Shown: positions 9,497 to 19,896, counted from the stretch's first letter. The stretch: DNA of 64,000 nt from Flavobacterium daemonense (GCF_007341385.1 NZ_VJYD01000006.1:206209-270208), one strand, 5' to 3'. The notes: generated by a model from the letters alone, not told the origin. Program-made: numbers and translations.

Positions 9497-9949
9497 TTAC
9501 AATGTAATGTTTCTCTTAAAAGCACAACCTAATTCGATTATAGAATCGGTTTTTGCAATTCCTGGGATATTATCGATTTTTTCGTAAAGAATTTTTCGCA
9601 TGTGTTCGTGATTCTTTGCTACAATTTTGATGTAAAGCGTAAACGAACCCGTAACATAATAGCATTCGGTTATTTCGGGAATTTTTTTCATTTCCTCGAT
9701 AATTCGGTCAGAATCAGAATCTTTATTAAGTGTAATTCCTGTAAAAGATGCCCAGTCATAACCGATATTTTTTTCTTGAATGATGGGTTTTATACCGCCA
9801 ATAACACCTTGTTCGATCATTCGATTAATACGCTGATGCACCATAGTGTTTGAAATTTTTAAATTGGCTGCAATAGTAGAAAAAGCAATTCTTCCGTCTT
9901 TTTCCAGTTCTTTTAGTATTTTAATATCGAATTCGTCTATTATGTCCAT
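9497..9949 (-). CDS. Lrp/AsnC family transcriptional regulator
   Basis: Feast/famine regulator of 150 residues. The N-terminal winged helix-turn-helix (about residues 5-50: DIKILKELEKDGRIAFSTIA, then SNTMVHQRINRM) is followed by a RAM ligand-binding domain (about 65-145; GSFTLYIKIVAKN). It is divergent from rocD with 210 bp between the starts, the classic position for an Lrp regulator of ornithine aminotransferase. It lies 32 bp upstream of the cyanophycinase-like gene and may share its transcript. The effector is probably an amino acid. Confidence 0.93.
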   Translation of the reverse strand: MDIIDEFDIKILKELEKDGRIAFSTIAANLKISNTMVHQRINRMIEQGVIGGIKPIIQEKNIGYDWASFTGITLNKDSDSDRIIEEMKKIPEITECYYVTGSFTLYIKIVAKNHEHMRKILYEKIDNIPGIAKTDSIIELGCAFKRNITL

Positions 9950-10130
9950 TGTTTATTTTCTTCTTTTTTGATTTATAAAAGTAATTATTTTTTTCAATAA
10001 AAGGGAACAGAATCAAGAATGGGATTTTGCATTATTTATTTTTTATTGCTTATAAAAATAAAATTTGACTTTTTTAAAAGATTAGTTAGTTTAATTTTAA
10101 TTTATTTATGGTGTATTTGTTGTTTTTTGA

Positions 10131-10138
10131 TATTTTTG
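10131..10138 (+). promoter_or_regulatory. Candidate -7 box of rocD
   Basis: TATTTTTG fits the Bacteroidota -7 consensus TAnnTTTG and lies 21 bp before the rocD ATG. No well-spaced -33 TTG is evident. Confidence 0.5.
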
Positions 10139-10159
10139 TATTTGAAAAAATAACTTACT

Positions 10160-11413
10160 ATGATACATATAGAAAATATACTTTCATCAAAATCTGAAAT
10201 TTTGATTGAAAAAGAGAATAAATACGGAGCTCACAATTATCATCCGCTTCCTGTGGTTTTAGAAAAAGGAGAAGGTGTATATGTTTGGGATGTTGACGGA
10301 AAAAAATATTATGATTTTTTATCGGCTTATTCAGCAGTAAATCAAGGACATTGTCATCCAAAAATTGTAAAAGCAATGGTTGATCAGGCACAAAAACTGA
10401 CGTTGACTTCGCGTGCTTTTTACAACGATAAATTGGGAAATTACGAAGAATATGTAACCAATTATTTTGGTTTTGATAAAGTTTTGCCAATGAATACGGG
10501 TGCTGAAGCCGTTGAAACAGCATTAAAAATATGCCGAAAATGGGCGTATGAAGTAAAAGGCATTCCAGAAAATCAGGCGCAAGTGATTGTTTGCGAGAAT
10601 AATTTTCACGGAAGAACCACTACAATTATTTCATTCTCTAATGATGAAACGGCGCGCAAAAACTTTGGTCCGTTTACTGACGGATTTATAAAAATTGAAT
10701 ACGATAATCTTAAAGCTCTTGAAAAAGCTTTAGATTCTTCAAAAAATATTGCAGGATTTTTAGTTGAACCAATTCAGGGAGAAGCTGGAGTTTATGTTCC
10801 GTCAGAAGGTTATTTGGCGAAAGCCAAAGCATTGTGCGAGAAACATAATGTTTTATTTATTGCCGATGAAGTTCAAACCGGAATTGCACGTACTGGGAAA
10901 TTATTAGCAGTTCATCATGAAAATGTGCAACCAGATGTTCTGATTTTAGGAAAAGCAATTTCTGGTGGTGTTTATCCAGTTTCGGCGGTTTTGGCAAATA
11001 ATGAGATTATGAATGTGATCAAACCAGGACAACACGGTTCTACTTTTGGAGGAAATCCTGTTGCGGCAGCCGTTGCAATTGCGGCTTTGGAAGTAATAAA
11101 AGATGAAAAACTAGCGGAAAATGCCGAACGTTTAGGAATTATTTTAAGAGATGGATTAAATAAAATTGCCGAGAAAAACAATTTGATTACGTTAGTTCGC
11201 GGAAAAGGACTTTTAAACGCGATCGTAATCAATACAGATGAAGATTCTGATTTGGCTTGGGAAATCTGCCTTAAATTTAGAGACAACGGATTATTGGCAA
11301 AACCAACTCACGGCAACAAAATCAGACTGGCGCCGCCATTAGTTATGACAGAAGCGCAAATTCAAGAATGTCTTGAAATTATTGAGAAATCACTTAACGA
11401 ATTTAAGTTATAA
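10160..11413 (+). CDS. rocD: Ornithine aminotransferase
   Basis: PLP-dependent class-III aminotransferase converting ornithine and 2-oxoglutarate to glutamate-5-semialdehyde and glutamate; cytosolic. At 417 residues it has the usual length. The order of motifs matches the family: [49 protein letters not shown] and the PLP lysine Lys265 in [10 protein letters not shown], then GSTFGGNP. The divergent Lrp regulator supports induction by arginine or ornithine. A strong terminator follows. Confidence 0.97.
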   Translation: MIHIENILSSKSEILIEKENKYGAHNYHPLPVVLEKGEGVYVWDVDGKKYYDFLSAYSAVNQGHCHPKIVKAMVDQAQKLTLTSRAFYNDKLGNYEEYVTNYFGFDKVLPMNTGAEAVETALKICRKWAYEVKGIPENQAQVIVCENNFHGRTTTIISFSNDETARKNFGPFTDGFIKIEYDNLKALEKALDSSKNIAGFLVEPIQGEAGVYVPSEGYLAKAKALCEKHNVLFIADEVQTGIARTGKLLAVHHENVQPDVLILGKAISGGVYPVSAVLANNEIMNVIKPGQHGSTFGGNPVAAAVAIAALEVIKDEKLAENAERLGIILRDGLNKIAEKNNLITLVRGKGLLNAIVINTDEDSDLAWEICLKFRDNGLLAKPTHGNKIRLAPPLVMTEAQIQECLEIIEKSLNEFKL

Positions 11414-11435
11414 GCATACAAAAAGCGTTATTATA

Positions 11436-11466
11436 AAAACAGCTGTGATTTTCACAGCTGTTTTTT
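11436..11466 (+). terminator. Terminator of rocD
   Basis: AAAACAGCTGTGA and TCACAGCTGTTTT form a perfect 13-bp stem with a 3-nt loop and an extended T-run, about 25 bp after the stop. Confidence 0.92.
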
Positions 11467-11596
11467 TTTAAAGTAATAGGAATTATATAACGAATTATAA
11501 AAAATTATATAAATAAAAGAAACAACTTCATGAGTAGTTTTGGAATACTATTATGAACAGCAGCTTTTTGTTGAACCTTTATAAAATTTACCTTTT

Positions 11597-12052
11597 ATGG
11601 CTTATAATAATACTGATTTGACACGTTTTCTAGATGCACAAAACAAGCTTTATCTAGCGGCTTATTCGGAATTGAAAAAAGGAAAAAAAGAAACGCATTG
11701 GATGTGGTTTATTTTTCCGCAGATAAAAGGATTAGGAAAAAGCAATATTGCAAATTATTATGCAATTGCCGATCTAGAAGAAGCGGAAGCGTATTTGAAT
11801 CATCCCGTTTTAGCAAAACATTTAATTGAAATTGCACAACTTTTGCTTAAATACAAAACCAAATCTATTGAATCGATTCTTGGTGAATTAGACGCTCGTA
11901 AATTGCGCTCTTCTTTAAGCCTTTTTGTTCAGGTAGCAAATGCAAATCCAATATTTCAGGAATTGTTAGATACTTTTTACTCGGGTCATTTAGATCCAAT
12001 TACGTTAACTATTGCACAAGAATTAAAGAAAAAAGTACCAGTCGAAGCGTAA
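11597..12052 (+). CDS. DUF1810 family protein
   Basis: Cytosolic protein of 151 residues matching the DUF1810 family along its whole length. Conserved features are DLTRFLDAQ at the start, HWMWFIFPQIKGLG near residues 35-48 and the SxxxFxxV region (RKLRSSLSLF). The family is widespread but functionally uncharacterised. It is monocistronic: the rocD terminator lies before it and a shared convergent terminator after it. Confidence 0.9.
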   Translation: MAYNNTDLTRFLDAQNKLYLAAYSELKKGKKETHWMWFIFPQIKGLGKSNIANYYAIADLEEAEAYLNHPVLAKHLIEIAQLLLKYKTKSIESILGELDARKLRSSLSLFVQVANANPIFQELLDTFYSGHLDPITLTIAQELKKKVPVEA

Positions 12053-12112
12053 TATAATTTTAGTACAGAATTTACCTTTCTATTTTTTTTATATTTTTTT
12101 TTTTTGGGGACA

Positions 12113-12144
12113 AAAAAACCATTCGAATCAACGAATGGTTTTTT
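12113..12144. terminator. Bidirectional terminator
   Basis: AAAAAACCATTCG and CGAATGGTTTTTT form a stem between the convergent DUF1810 and SusD-like genes. Confidence 0.9.
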
Positions 12145-12164
12145 GTTTTATAAAGATTTCTGTT

Positions 12165-13559
12165 TTAGCTTCCGTAGCCGGGATTTTGAGTTATTTTTTT
12201 GTTGGCATCTGTTTCTTTCAATGGAATAGGGAAAACCAATCGATTTGCATCGTATGGAATCAAATCTGAGCCATCGCCGTCAGAGCTGATGTCAATCGAA
12301 CGTTTTGTTCTGCGGATGTCGTGAATCAAGAATCCTTCCATTCCTAATTCTAACTCGCGCTCCAATAAAACATCATCGATAGTTACCGCTGCAAGTTCGT
12401 CAGCGTTTGCTCTTGAACGAATGATATTAATATCGTCAAGAGGCGTATTTCCTACGGCTGTTCCGGCGCGCAAATTACCTTCTGCTCTAATCAAGTACAT
12501 TTCGGCCAAACGAATAAGCGGTACATCGCCATATTGATCTGTAAATTTAGAAGTCAATAATCGGCCATTATCCTCATTTACGTAATTGAATATTGCTCGG
12601 TCATCAGGATCGCTGAATTTAGACAAATAAGCATCTCGAATAGAAAAATCGCCGCCGCGACCACCGTTTCCTTCAGAAGCATAAAAAGTGACCAAGTCGT
12701 TCAAGCCAGTTTGTTTTGTGATTTGGATTGCGAAAACATCTTCAACTTTGTCGCTATCGTGATTAAATGCGTCTGCGTATTTTGGAGATAATGAATGTCC
12801 GCTGTTTTCAATAACATCATTTGCGGCATCTCTGGCAGCAGCATAATTTTGCTGTTGCAGATAAACTCTTGCTAATAAAGCTTTAGCCGAATATTTATCG
12901 GCGTAAAAACTATTTTCAGCTGGAAGATTGGCGTAAGCCAAATTTAATCCGTCAATGATCACTTTGTAAACTTCATCAACAGTACTTCTTTCTTTGGAAA
13001 GATCCACGTTAAAATCATAAATCGCATTTGGACGGATTACAACCCCTAATTGCGAATTAGCTTGACCAGCAACGTATGGTTTTGCAAAAAATCGAACCAA
13101 GTCAAAATAAGCCAATGATTTTAAAAAGTTAGCTTCTCCAATCATAACAGCTTGCCTGTCTGGATCTTTCACTTTGTCAATATTTTCGATTACGGTATTT
13201 GCCGCATTAATGATGGAGTAAAGTCTAGAGTAAGTGCCTTCGATGATCACATTATCAGACAGCATTGTTTTGATGTACATTTGTCTGAGTTCGCCATAGG
13301 TTCCGCGCCATCTTAAATCGGTTGTGCTCAAAGAACCTGTTACACCAAGTAAATCAGCATAAAGCATAATTCGGCCGCCATAAGCATTTCCGTTTGCAGC
13401 AAGCGCATAAGTACCAGTCAAAACATTTGTAACACCGCTTTCAGTACTTAGTGTAACTGTTGCGTCTTCTCTTTGCTTCGGATCTAAATCTAATTCGTTT
13501 TCACAGCTTGTAAAAAAGACTGCAAAAATTATAAGTATGATTAATTTATTTGCTTTCAT
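12165..13559 (-). CDS. SusD/RagB family outer-membrane lipoprotein (pair 1)
   Basis: Surface lipoprotein that captures a nutrient for its partner SusC-type transporter. The preferred start (13557-13559) gives MKANKLIILIIFAVFFTSC with a lipobox Cys; an upstream ATG at 13568 adds three residues. The SusD-typical TPR-like helical region spans the first half. The C-terminal signature is visible as RLAEMYLIRAEGNLR, then ELGMEGFLIHDIRR and the ending NPGYGS. It follows the SusC gene by about 10 bp. Its place in a sulfatase locus suggests a sulfated ligand, but the ligand is not determined by the sequence. Confidence 0.93.
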   Translation of the reverse strand: MKANKLIILIIFAVFFTSCENELDLDPKQREDATVTLSTESGVTNVLTGTYALAANGNAYGGRIMLYADLLGVTGSLSTTDLRWRGTYGELRQMYIKTMLSDNVIIEGTYSRLYSIINAANTVIENIDKVKDPDRQAVMIGEANFLKSLAYFDLVRFFAKPYVAGQANSQLGVVIRPNAIYDFNVDLSKERSTVDEVYKVIIDGLNLAYANLPAENSFYADKYSAKALLARVYLQQQNYAAARDAANDVIENSGHSLSPKYADAFNHDSDKVEDVFAIQITKQTGLNDLVTFYASEGNGGRGGDFSIRDAYLSKFSDPDDRAIFNYVNEDNGRLLTSKFTDQYGDVPLIRLAEMYLIRAEGNLRAGTAVGNTPLDDINIIRSRANADELAAVTIDDVLLERELELGMEGFLIHDIRRTKRSIDISSDGDGSDLIPYDANRLVFPIPLKETDANKKITQNPGYGS

Positions 13560-13569
13560 TTTGATCATT

Positions 13570-16500
13570 TTAAAAATTAATATTTACTCCAATAGCAATT
13601 GTTTTAGCTGGCGGTGCCGAGTAAAAATCTTCTCCAATTATTGCGGCTCCACTAGCTCTTGAATCATCTCTTCTTGCCTCTGGATCATATCCCGTATAAT
13701 TTGTAAAAGTTAACAAGTTCACAGCAGTAAAATAAACTCTCAAACTGCTCATCTGCATTTTGGTAACCGCTTCTTTTGGCAGTGAATATCCAAAAGTCAA
13801 GTTTCTTAAACGAATAAAATCTGATTTGTCTAAGTAGCGAGTAGAGGCTTGAGTTCCATTCGAACCTTCAAATCTTGCTTGTGGCACATTTGTAATATCG
13901 CCTGGTTTTTGCCAACGGTTCAACTGATCGGCAGTTTGGTTGTCAAAATAATCTGCAGCAGTAGACATGTATTGTCCTGCTGAATTATAAATGCTTGCGC
14001 CCCATTCTCCTTGAAAAGTAAAACTAAAATCAAATCCTTTGTAAGTTATTGTATTAGTCAAACCAGACATTAAAGTCGGGAATGGATTTCCTGCAATGGT
14101 TCTTTTTGCTTCACTGTAATCATTTGTTGTGCTTTTGTCAAGCGTTCCATCTGCTTTTACAGTGTTTTTTACAAAAAGAGCATCTCCATTTGCAGGATCA
14201 ACACCTGCGTATTCCACTAAGTAAAAAGACGAAATGTTTTCACCAACTCTGTTAATGCCGTAATCAAGAATAACATCGGTATTGTTGTTTGGCAACGATT
14301 TTACTTTTGATTCATTTGTGGTCAGGTTGAAACTTGTATTCCATTTAAAGTTTTCTGTCTCAATATTTTTTGTGTTCAACGTAAACTCAAAACCACTGCT
14401 TCTGATTTTACCGATATTTTTATTCACATAACTTGCTCCAGAACTCAATGGCAATGGTACTTGAAACAGCAATCCGTCAGTATCTTTTTGGTAATAATCG
14501 GCTTCAAAAGTGATTTTGTTTAAGAAACCTGCTTCAAAACCAAAATCAGTCTGACTAGATTTTTCCCAAGTCAAGTCATTATTTCCAGCTTGATCAAAAG
14601 TAAGTCCTGATTTCAAGTTATACGGATTAGGTCTGTATAACTGGCGTGATGCGAAGTTTCCGATTTCGGCATTTCCTAATTTACCCCAGCTTCCTTTAAT
14701 TTTTAAATAGCTTAAAACGGTATTATCTTTTAAGAATTCTTCTTGAGAAATAACCCAACCTGCAGAGAAAGCAGGGAAGATTCCGAATCTTTCATTTTTT
14801 CCAAAACGAGACGAACCGTCGCGACGAACACTTGCTTTGAAAAGATATTTTCCTTCATAAGAATAATTCAATCTTCCGAACTGAGAAACAAAAGCATAAT
14901 CCGTTTCGTTTCCGTGACCTTCGTTTACTTCGGCACCTCCATCGATAGTGTGGAAATCATCATTTGGGAAATAAATACTGTTTACGTCTTGATAACGTCT
15001 GTTGTATTTATTGAATTCCATACCGGCAACAACATTTAAAACATGTTTTTCGGCAAACGTATGATCGTAAGTAAAATAATTACTGAAAACATAGTTTTCG
15101 GTATTTACCGAACTTGCAAAAACAGCTCCGTCAGTTGCCATAAATGGAGCATTTTTTCCTTGCCAATAATCCTCAGTCTGCGTCATTAAATCATATGAAA
15201 AATCAGAATTGAATTTTAAGCCTTTTGCTAATTTTAGTTCGGCGAATATTTTTCCGGTAACTCTTCTCATGATCGTTTTCCAAGAAGTATTGTCTTTTGC
15301 CAATAAATAGTTGACATATTCTGTATTTGGGTTTGGTGTTCCATCGTCTAATCTCGCTTGCGAAATTGGCGCTTGAGCAACAGATTGTAAAGGAGTCGAG
15401 AACGAGTTGTCATCCTGAACCCTGTGAATCAAAGCTCTTGAAAAACCAATATTCATTCCGGCCGTAAATCGGTCAGAAACTTTGTGTGAAACATTTGATC
15501 TTGCAGTTATTTTTTCAAGATCATTGCTGTCGATGATTCCGGTTGTATTGTTATAAGCTCCAGAAAAGAAGTATTTTGTTTTGTCGTCACCGCCAGAAAC
15601 AGAAAAATCGGCGTCAGTTGTATAACCAGTTCTAAAAGCAATGTCTTGCCAGTCAGTATCAATTTGTCCGTTTCTCCAGTCAGTTCCCTGAGACAGATAA
15701 TCCAATTCATCTTCTACAGATTGCAAATCGCCAACATTTCGTCCCGCTTCTTGCAGTAATTCTACATATTGTTTTGCATTCAGCCATTTCTTTTTATGAG
15801 TTGCCTCGCTGACACCTTGTGAAAAGTTAAGAGAGAAATTTCCTTTTCCTTCTTTTCCTTTTTTTGTGGTGATCAGTACAACCCCGTTTGCACCACGCGC
15901 TCCGTAGATAGCGGCTGATGAAGCATCTTTTAAAACATCAATTGACTCGATTTCGTTTGTGCTTAATGTCAGCAATGGGTTGGTTGGTGCGCCATTGCTT
16001 GATTCGTCGTCATTGATAAGCGGAATTCCGTCTAATACGTATAAAGGCTGTGTTCCCGCACTGATACTTGCCGCACCGCGCACACGAATGTTTATACCTC
16101 CTTCAACTTTACCGTTTGTCTGCGTAATTTGTACTCCGGCTAGTTTTCCGACCAAAGCATTCTGCACGTTTGAAACCGGAATTTGCTGAATATCTTTTGC
16201 TGTTACACGAGCTATATTATCGGTTAAATTCTTTTTTGATTGCGTACCATAACCCACAACAAGAACGGCTTCAAGCTCATTTTGAGTTTCAACCATATGT
16301 ATTGTCATGCCTTGTGAAGCTTTTACTTCGATGGTTGCAAAACTGACATAACTTGCTACTAAAATATCACCAGTATTGGCTTGAATTTTAAAATTTCCAT
16401 CAAAATCAGTTTGTGTACTTGAATTGCTTCCTTTTAATACAATATTTACTCCCGGAATCGGAACTCCCTTTTTGTCAGTAACTGTTCCAGAAATCGACCC

Positions 16501-16572
16501 TCCTTGAGCCATAGCCATCTGAACGCTTAAAACGACCAGCAGCCACAAAAAATGCTTTAAATTAATTTTCAT
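13570..16572 (-). CDS. SusC/RagA TonB-dependent transporter (pair 1)
   Basis: Outer-membrane import channel of the SusC class, 1000 residues. Order: signal peptide (ends AMAQ, residue 22), carboxypeptidase-regulatory-like domain (about 25-100, ISGTVTDKKGVPIPGVNIVLKG), plug starting near VLVVGYGTQSKKN, with ITQTNGKVEGGINIRVRG and the SusC hallmark VLDGIPL near residue 180, KDASSAAIYGARGANGV near 215, then a 22-strand barrel to the C-terminus. It is the first gene of the pair with SusD 1. 420 bp of AT-rich DNA lies upstream. The closest functional neighbours are a cysteine synthase and sulfatases. Confidence 0.95.
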   Translation of the reverse strand: MKINLKHFLWLLVVLSVQMAMAQGGSISGTVTDKKGVPIPGVNIVLKGSNSSTQTDFDGNFKIQANTGDILVASYVSFATIEVKASQGMTIHMVETQNELEAVLVVGYGTQSKKNLTDNIARVTAKDIQQIPVSNVQNALVGKLAGVQITQTNGKVEGGINIRVRGAASISAGTQPLYVLDGIPLINDDESSNGAPTNPLLTLSTNEIESIDVLKDASSAAIYGARGANGVVLITTKKGKEGKGNFSLNFSQGVSEATHKKKWLNAKQYVELLQEAGRNVGDLQSVEDELDYLSQGTDWRNGQIDTDWQDIAFRTGYTTDADFSVSGGDDKTKYFFSGAYNNTTGIIDSNDLEKITARSNVSHKVSDRFTAGMNIGFSRALIHRVQDDNSFSTPLQSVAQAPISQARLDDGTPNPNTEYVNYLLAKDNTSWKTIMRRVTGKIFAELKLAKGLKFNSDFSYDLMTQTEDYWQGKNAPFMATDGAVFASSVNTENYVFSNYFTYDHTFAEKHVLNVVAGMEFNKYNRRYQDVNSIYFPNDDFHTIDGGAEVNEGHGNETDYAFVSQFGRLNYSYEGKYLFKASVRRDGSSRFGKNERFGIFPAFSAGWVISQEEFLKDNTVLSYLKIKGSWGKLGNAEIGNFASRQLYRPNPYNLKSGLTFDQAGNNDLTWEKSSQTDFGFEAGFLNKITFEADYYQKDTDGLLFQVPLPLSSGASYVNKNIGKIRSSGFEFTLNTKNIETENFKWNTSFNLTTNESKVKSLPNNNTDVILDYGINRVGENISSFYLVEYAGVDPANGDALFVKNTVKADGTLDKSTTNDYSEAKRTIAGNPFPTLMSGLTNTITYKGFDFSFTFQGEWGASIYNSAGQYMSTAADYFDNQTADQLNRWQKPGDITNVPQARFEGSNGTQASTRYLDKSDFIRLRNLTFGYSLPKEAVTKMQMSSLRVYFTAVNLLTFTNYTGYDPEARRDDSRASGAAIIGEDFYSAPPAKTIAIGVNINF

Positions 16573-16860
16573 TTTTTATTGTGTTTAAATTAGTTAACTC
16601 AAATATCTTAAATTTATGTTAAGCATAAACCTCTTTTTAACATTAAATATAACATTATAACTTATTTTTGTATTATTTGTAACATTTAAAGCTTGAAATG
16701 TGGAATTTTGTAAAAAAATAAGTCATAATTTGATTAATATTTAATTTCAATTTCTAAAAATGTTTAAAAATGAATATTTATTAACATAAAAACAGATAAA
16801 AATTTGTGTTTTTGAATGTTTTTTAAACAATATGTTTGTTTTTTGATTTTATTGAATTAA
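16573..16860. other. AT-rich leader/promoter region of SusC 1
   Basis: No gene is visible here. The sequence is very AT-rich with many TTAA and AACATT steps and must hold the SusC 1 promoter. I could not single out a convincing -33/-7 pair. Confidence 0.4.
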
Positions 16861-16892
16861 AAAAGCGGCTGTTCAGGAAAACAGCCGCTTTT
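16861..16892 (-). terminator. Terminator of the cysteine synthase gene
   Basis: AAAAGCGGCTGTT and AACAGCCGCTTTT form a perfect 13-bp stem. The minus strand ends in a T-run, about 100 bp after the cysK stop. Confidence 0.85.
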
Positions 16893-16992
16893 GGATATAA
16901 TTACTCAAAATATCAAAAAAAGTAATTATTTTTTCGAGAGAAATTTATCTCTGTATTTTTTAAAATGCACGTTTTTAAGCTCGCATAAAATT

Positions 16993-17904
16993 TTAATCAA
17001 AGAGTTCATCTACGGATAAATATCTTTCTCCGGTATCATAATTAAAAGTTAGGATTACAGCATCTTTCGGAATATCTTTCAGTTTTCTTGAAAGTACGGC
17101 AAGTGCGGCTCCGGTAGATATTCCGGCAAATATTCCTTCTTCTTTTGCTATTTTTTTGGTGAAATTATAGGCTTCATTTTTATCAACGGTCAAAATTTGA
17201 TCGACATATTCCCGATTAAAAACTTCCGGAATAAAACCGGCTCCAATTCCTTGAAATGGATGTGGCGATGGAATTCCGCCACTCAAAACAGGCGATAATG
17301 CGGGTTCAACAGCAAAAGTCTGCAGTTTAGGAAAATGTTGTTTCAATATTTTGGAAACTCCTGTAATATGACCTCCGGTTCCAACTCCGGTAATAAAATA
17401 ATCGATTCCGTCTGGAAAATCGGCGAGAATTTCTAAAGCGGTTGTTTTTTCATGAATTTCAACATTTGCTTTATTGGTAAATTGAGAAGGCAGAAAAGAG
17501 TTTTTTATCGTCGAAGCCAGTTCGTTTGCTCTTTCAACTGCTCCCGAAGTTCCTTTTTCTCTTGGTGTCAAAACATATTCGGCTCCATAAGCGTTCAAAA
17601 TTCGTCTTCGTTCGATGCTCATAGATTCGGGCATAACCACAATTACTTTATAGCCTTTTACGGCTGCAACCAATGAAAGTCCAATCCCAGTATTTCCTGA
17701 AGAAGGTTCAATAATGGTAGTTTCTTTGTTGATAAGTCCTTTTTGCTCCGCATCTTCAATCATTGCTAATGCGATTCGGTCTTTAATACTGGAACCTGGG
17801 TTTGCTTTTTCTAATTTGATCCAAACTTCATGCGATGGAAAAAGTTTGTTTAATCGAATGTGAGGCGTGTTTCCTATGGTTTCTAAAATGTTTTGGTATT
17901 TCAT
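16993..17904 (-). CDS. cysK: Cysteine synthase (O-acetylserine sulfhydrylase)
   Basis: PLP enzyme making cysteine from O-acetylserine and sulfide; 303 residues, normal for the family. The N-terminal asparagine loop is [13 protein letters not shown], the PLP lysine is Lys41 in GSSIKDR, the substrate loop is PSSGNTG, and the phosphate-binding glycines are [10 protein letters not shown]. The late motif GISTGAA is also present. CysK versus CysM cannot be settled from motifs alone. It sits between two sulfatase-linked SusCD units, which suits assimilation of sulfur released from organosulfates. Confidence 0.95.
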   Translation of the reverse strand: MKYQNILETIGNTPHIRLNKLFPSHEVWIKLEKANPGSSIKDRIALAMIEDAEQKGLINKETTIIEPSSGNTGIGLSLVAAVKGYKVIVVMPESMSIERRRILNAYGAEYVLTPREKGTSGAVERANELASTIKNSFLPSQFTNKANVEIHEKTTALEILADFPDGIDYFITGVGTGGHITGVSKILKQHFPKLQTFAVEPALSPVLSGGIPSPHPFQGIGAGFIPEVFNREYVDQILTVDKNEAYNFTKKIAKEEGIFAGISTGAALAVLSRKLKDIPKDAVILTFNYDTGERYLSVDELFD

Positions 17905-17954
17905 TGATTTTGATATTTTTAAATAGAATAAATATGAGGTAAGGGATTTTTTTT

Positions 17955-18057
17955 GCCACGAATCACACGAATTAACACAAATTAAAAATGTAGAAATTCG
18001 TGTAAAACCATCAAATTGCCCGAATTAAAATTTGTGTTAATTCGTGTGATTCGTGGC
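17955..18057. repeat. GCCACGAATT-family element with perfect 29-bp arms
   Basis: The arm at 17955-17983 (starts GCCACGAATCACACG) is an exact reverse complement of 18029-18057. It fills the gap between the sulfatase stop and the cysK start. Confidence 0.9.
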
Positions 18058-18069
18058 GATTTCTAACTA

Positions 18070-19686
18070 TTACAAATCCACAAAGTATTTTTGTTTTCCA
18101 AAATCGAATTCATAATACGTCAAATTCGGCCAAAGTGGCTTTATCAATCCTTTTTCCCAATTTTGCAAAGCGGTTTGAAGTTCTTTTACTTTCTCCGGAT
18201 TTTTAGCAGCCAAATCGGTAGTTTCAGATTTGTCTTTTGATAAATCATATAGCCAAGTTTCATGCGTTTTTCCACTGATAATCAATTTCCAATTTCCGCT
18301 TCGAATTGCTTTTGCATCGCCAGAACGCCAGTATAAATTTTTGTGGGCTTCTTTGTTATTATTGACAACATCAATCAAATCAACGCCATCGTACATACGA
18401 TCTTTTGGCAATCCCGAATGTGTTACCGATGCAATCGTACTGAAAATATCAAGCGAACTTACAGGCGTTTTGTAAACGGTATGGGGTTTGATTTTTCCCT
18501 TCCACGAAAGTGCAAATGGAACATTAATACCGCCTTCAAAATGTGAAAATTTACCGCCTTTCAATGGCGCATTTGTAGTTGCAAAAGTATAATCGGCGCC
18601 ACCGTTGTCGCTGGCAAAAATGATCAAAGTGTTTTCTTCAAGACCTTCTTTTTTTACTTTGGCTACAATTCTTCCAATGGCGTCATCAAGAGCGCTGATC
18701 ATGGCATAATAAACGCGTTTGTTCTCGTCTTTGACATTCGGGAAACGGTTGTAATATTTTCTTCGGACTTGAAACGGCGTGTGTGGCGCATTAAATGGAA
18801 CATACAACAAAAACGGCTTGTTTTTATTCTTGTCGATAAAAGCTTCTGCTTCATCAGCAAATGTTTCAGTTAAATACGCTTTGTCATGAATTATGGTTGT
18901 ATCTCTGCGAATTTGACCAATTCCAACACGGCCATTTCCCCAAATTGTCTTATCAGTAAAATCTTTATGATGATGGTTGATAATGTCCGGATTATCGTCT
19001 TCGGGAGTATAAAGCGAAAATGCTTGATAAAATCCGTAATGATAATCAAAACCGCGATCCAAAGGAAAAAATCCCTTGTTGTGACCCAAATGCCATTTCC
19101 CGATAATCGCCGTATTGTAGCCTTCTTTTTTAGCTAAATCAGCAAAAGTGATTTCAGATTGTGGCAAACCTTGCGTGGCTATTGAGGCTTCGTTTGGATA
19201 ATTGATTTTCGGGTTTAATCGCCAGCCATCAGTATTGATCAAATATTTGAAACCATAATATTCTAAATTATTTTTTGGATAACGATCTCCCGGCTGATAT
19301 TCATGTCCGAAGCGTTCCTGATAGCGTCCCGTAAGCAATCCTGCGCGTGAAGGCGAACAAATGGAAGCCGAAACATAACCATCTGTAAACGTAACTCCCG
19401 AAGCGGCCAAAGAATCAATTTGAGGTGTTGGAGTTGTTTTTCCTCCGTATAATGAAATATCATATTTGCCTAAATCATCAGCAAGCAGAATAATGATATT
19501 TGGCTTTTTTTGTAAAGTTGAAGTGTCTTTCTGTGCTAAAAATGCTGCTTTTCCTTCAAGTAATTTTTCATCTGGTTTTATTAAGGTTCCATCAGTATTT
19601 ATGGGCCAAAATAAAAATACTGCCACTATAAAAAGCACAATTAAAATGGGTAAAACAATCTTGGTTATTTTTTTATAGGTTGCCAT
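18070..19686 (-). CDS. Sulfatase, membrane-anchored (formylglycine type)
   Basis: Alkaline-phosphatase-fold sulfatase of 538 residues. A single hydrophobic segment at about residues 9-28 is a signal anchor. The metal-binding start is IIILLADDLG (about 64-73). The activation site is CSPSR with Cys110, the residue converted to formylglycine; it is a Cys-type site. The second signature GKWHLGHN follows, then SDNGG. The C-terminus ends with a normal sulfatase tail (SGNWKLI, then YDLSKDKSET). No maturase gene is visible in the window. Substrate unknown. Confidence 0.93.
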   Translation of the reverse strand: MATYKKITKIVLPILIVLFIVAVFLFWPINTDGTLIKPDEKLLEGKAAFLAQKDTSTLQKKPNIIILLADDLGKYDISLYGGKTTPTPQIDSLAASGVTFTDGYVSASICSPSRAGLLTGRYQERFGHEYQPGDRYPKNNLEYYGFKYLINTDGWRLNPKINYPNEASIATQGLPQSEITFADLAKKEGYNTAIIGKWHLGHNKGFFPLDRGFDYHYGFYQAFSLYTPEDDNPDIINHHHKDFTDKTIWGNGRVGIGQIRRDTTIIHDKAYLTETFADEAEAFIDKNKNKPFLLYVPFNAPHTPFQVRRKYYNRFPNVKDENKRVYYAMISALDDAIGRIVAKVKKEGLEENTLIIFASDNGGADYTFATTNAPLKGGKFSHFEGGINVPFALSWKGKIKPHTVYKTPVSSLDIFSTIASVTHSGLPKDRMYDGVDLIDVVNNNKEAHKNLYWRSGDAKAIRSGNWKLIISGKTHETWLYDLSKDKSETTDLAAKNPEKVKELQTALQNWEKGLIKPLWPNLTYYEFDFGKQKYFVDL

Positions 19687-19703
19687 ATTTTGAGTGGTTT
19701 ATG

Positions 19704-19759
19704 GTTTTTAGTTTATTGTTTTTAGTTTATTGTTTTTGGTTTGTTGTTTGTTGTTTTTG
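19704..19759. repeat. Short T/G-rich tandem repeat
   Basis: Repeated units of about 14 bp (TTTTTAGTTTATTG, twice, then degenerating to TTTGTTG units) sit just upstream of the sulfatase start. No function is apparent. Confidence 0.75.
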
Positions 19760-19777
19760 ACTCAGTATTGAGTGTAA

Positions 19778-19896
19778 GTTTGTCATTTCGACCGGAGGGA
19801 GAAATCACACGAGAAACTCCGCAGAGATAATCGTCAATCTTTGTCGATCAGCGAGTGTGATTTCTCTCCCGAAGTCTCGGGATCGAAATGACAAAC
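19778..19896. repeat. TTTGTCA hairpin element, copy A
   Basis: Ends GTTTGTCATTTCGA and TCGAAATGACAAAC are inverted. The interior contains AATCTTTGTCGAT. The right arm carries an extra palindrome TCCCGAAGTCTCGGGA (19867-19882) relative to other copies. It lies downstream of the sterol desaturase stop. Confidence 0.85.

Noticed and set aside
19778..19896. Possible CRISPR array from recurrent hairpins
   Set aside because: The elements are dispersed single copies with inverted ends. They are not regularly spaced direct repeats with unique spacers, and no cas genes are present.
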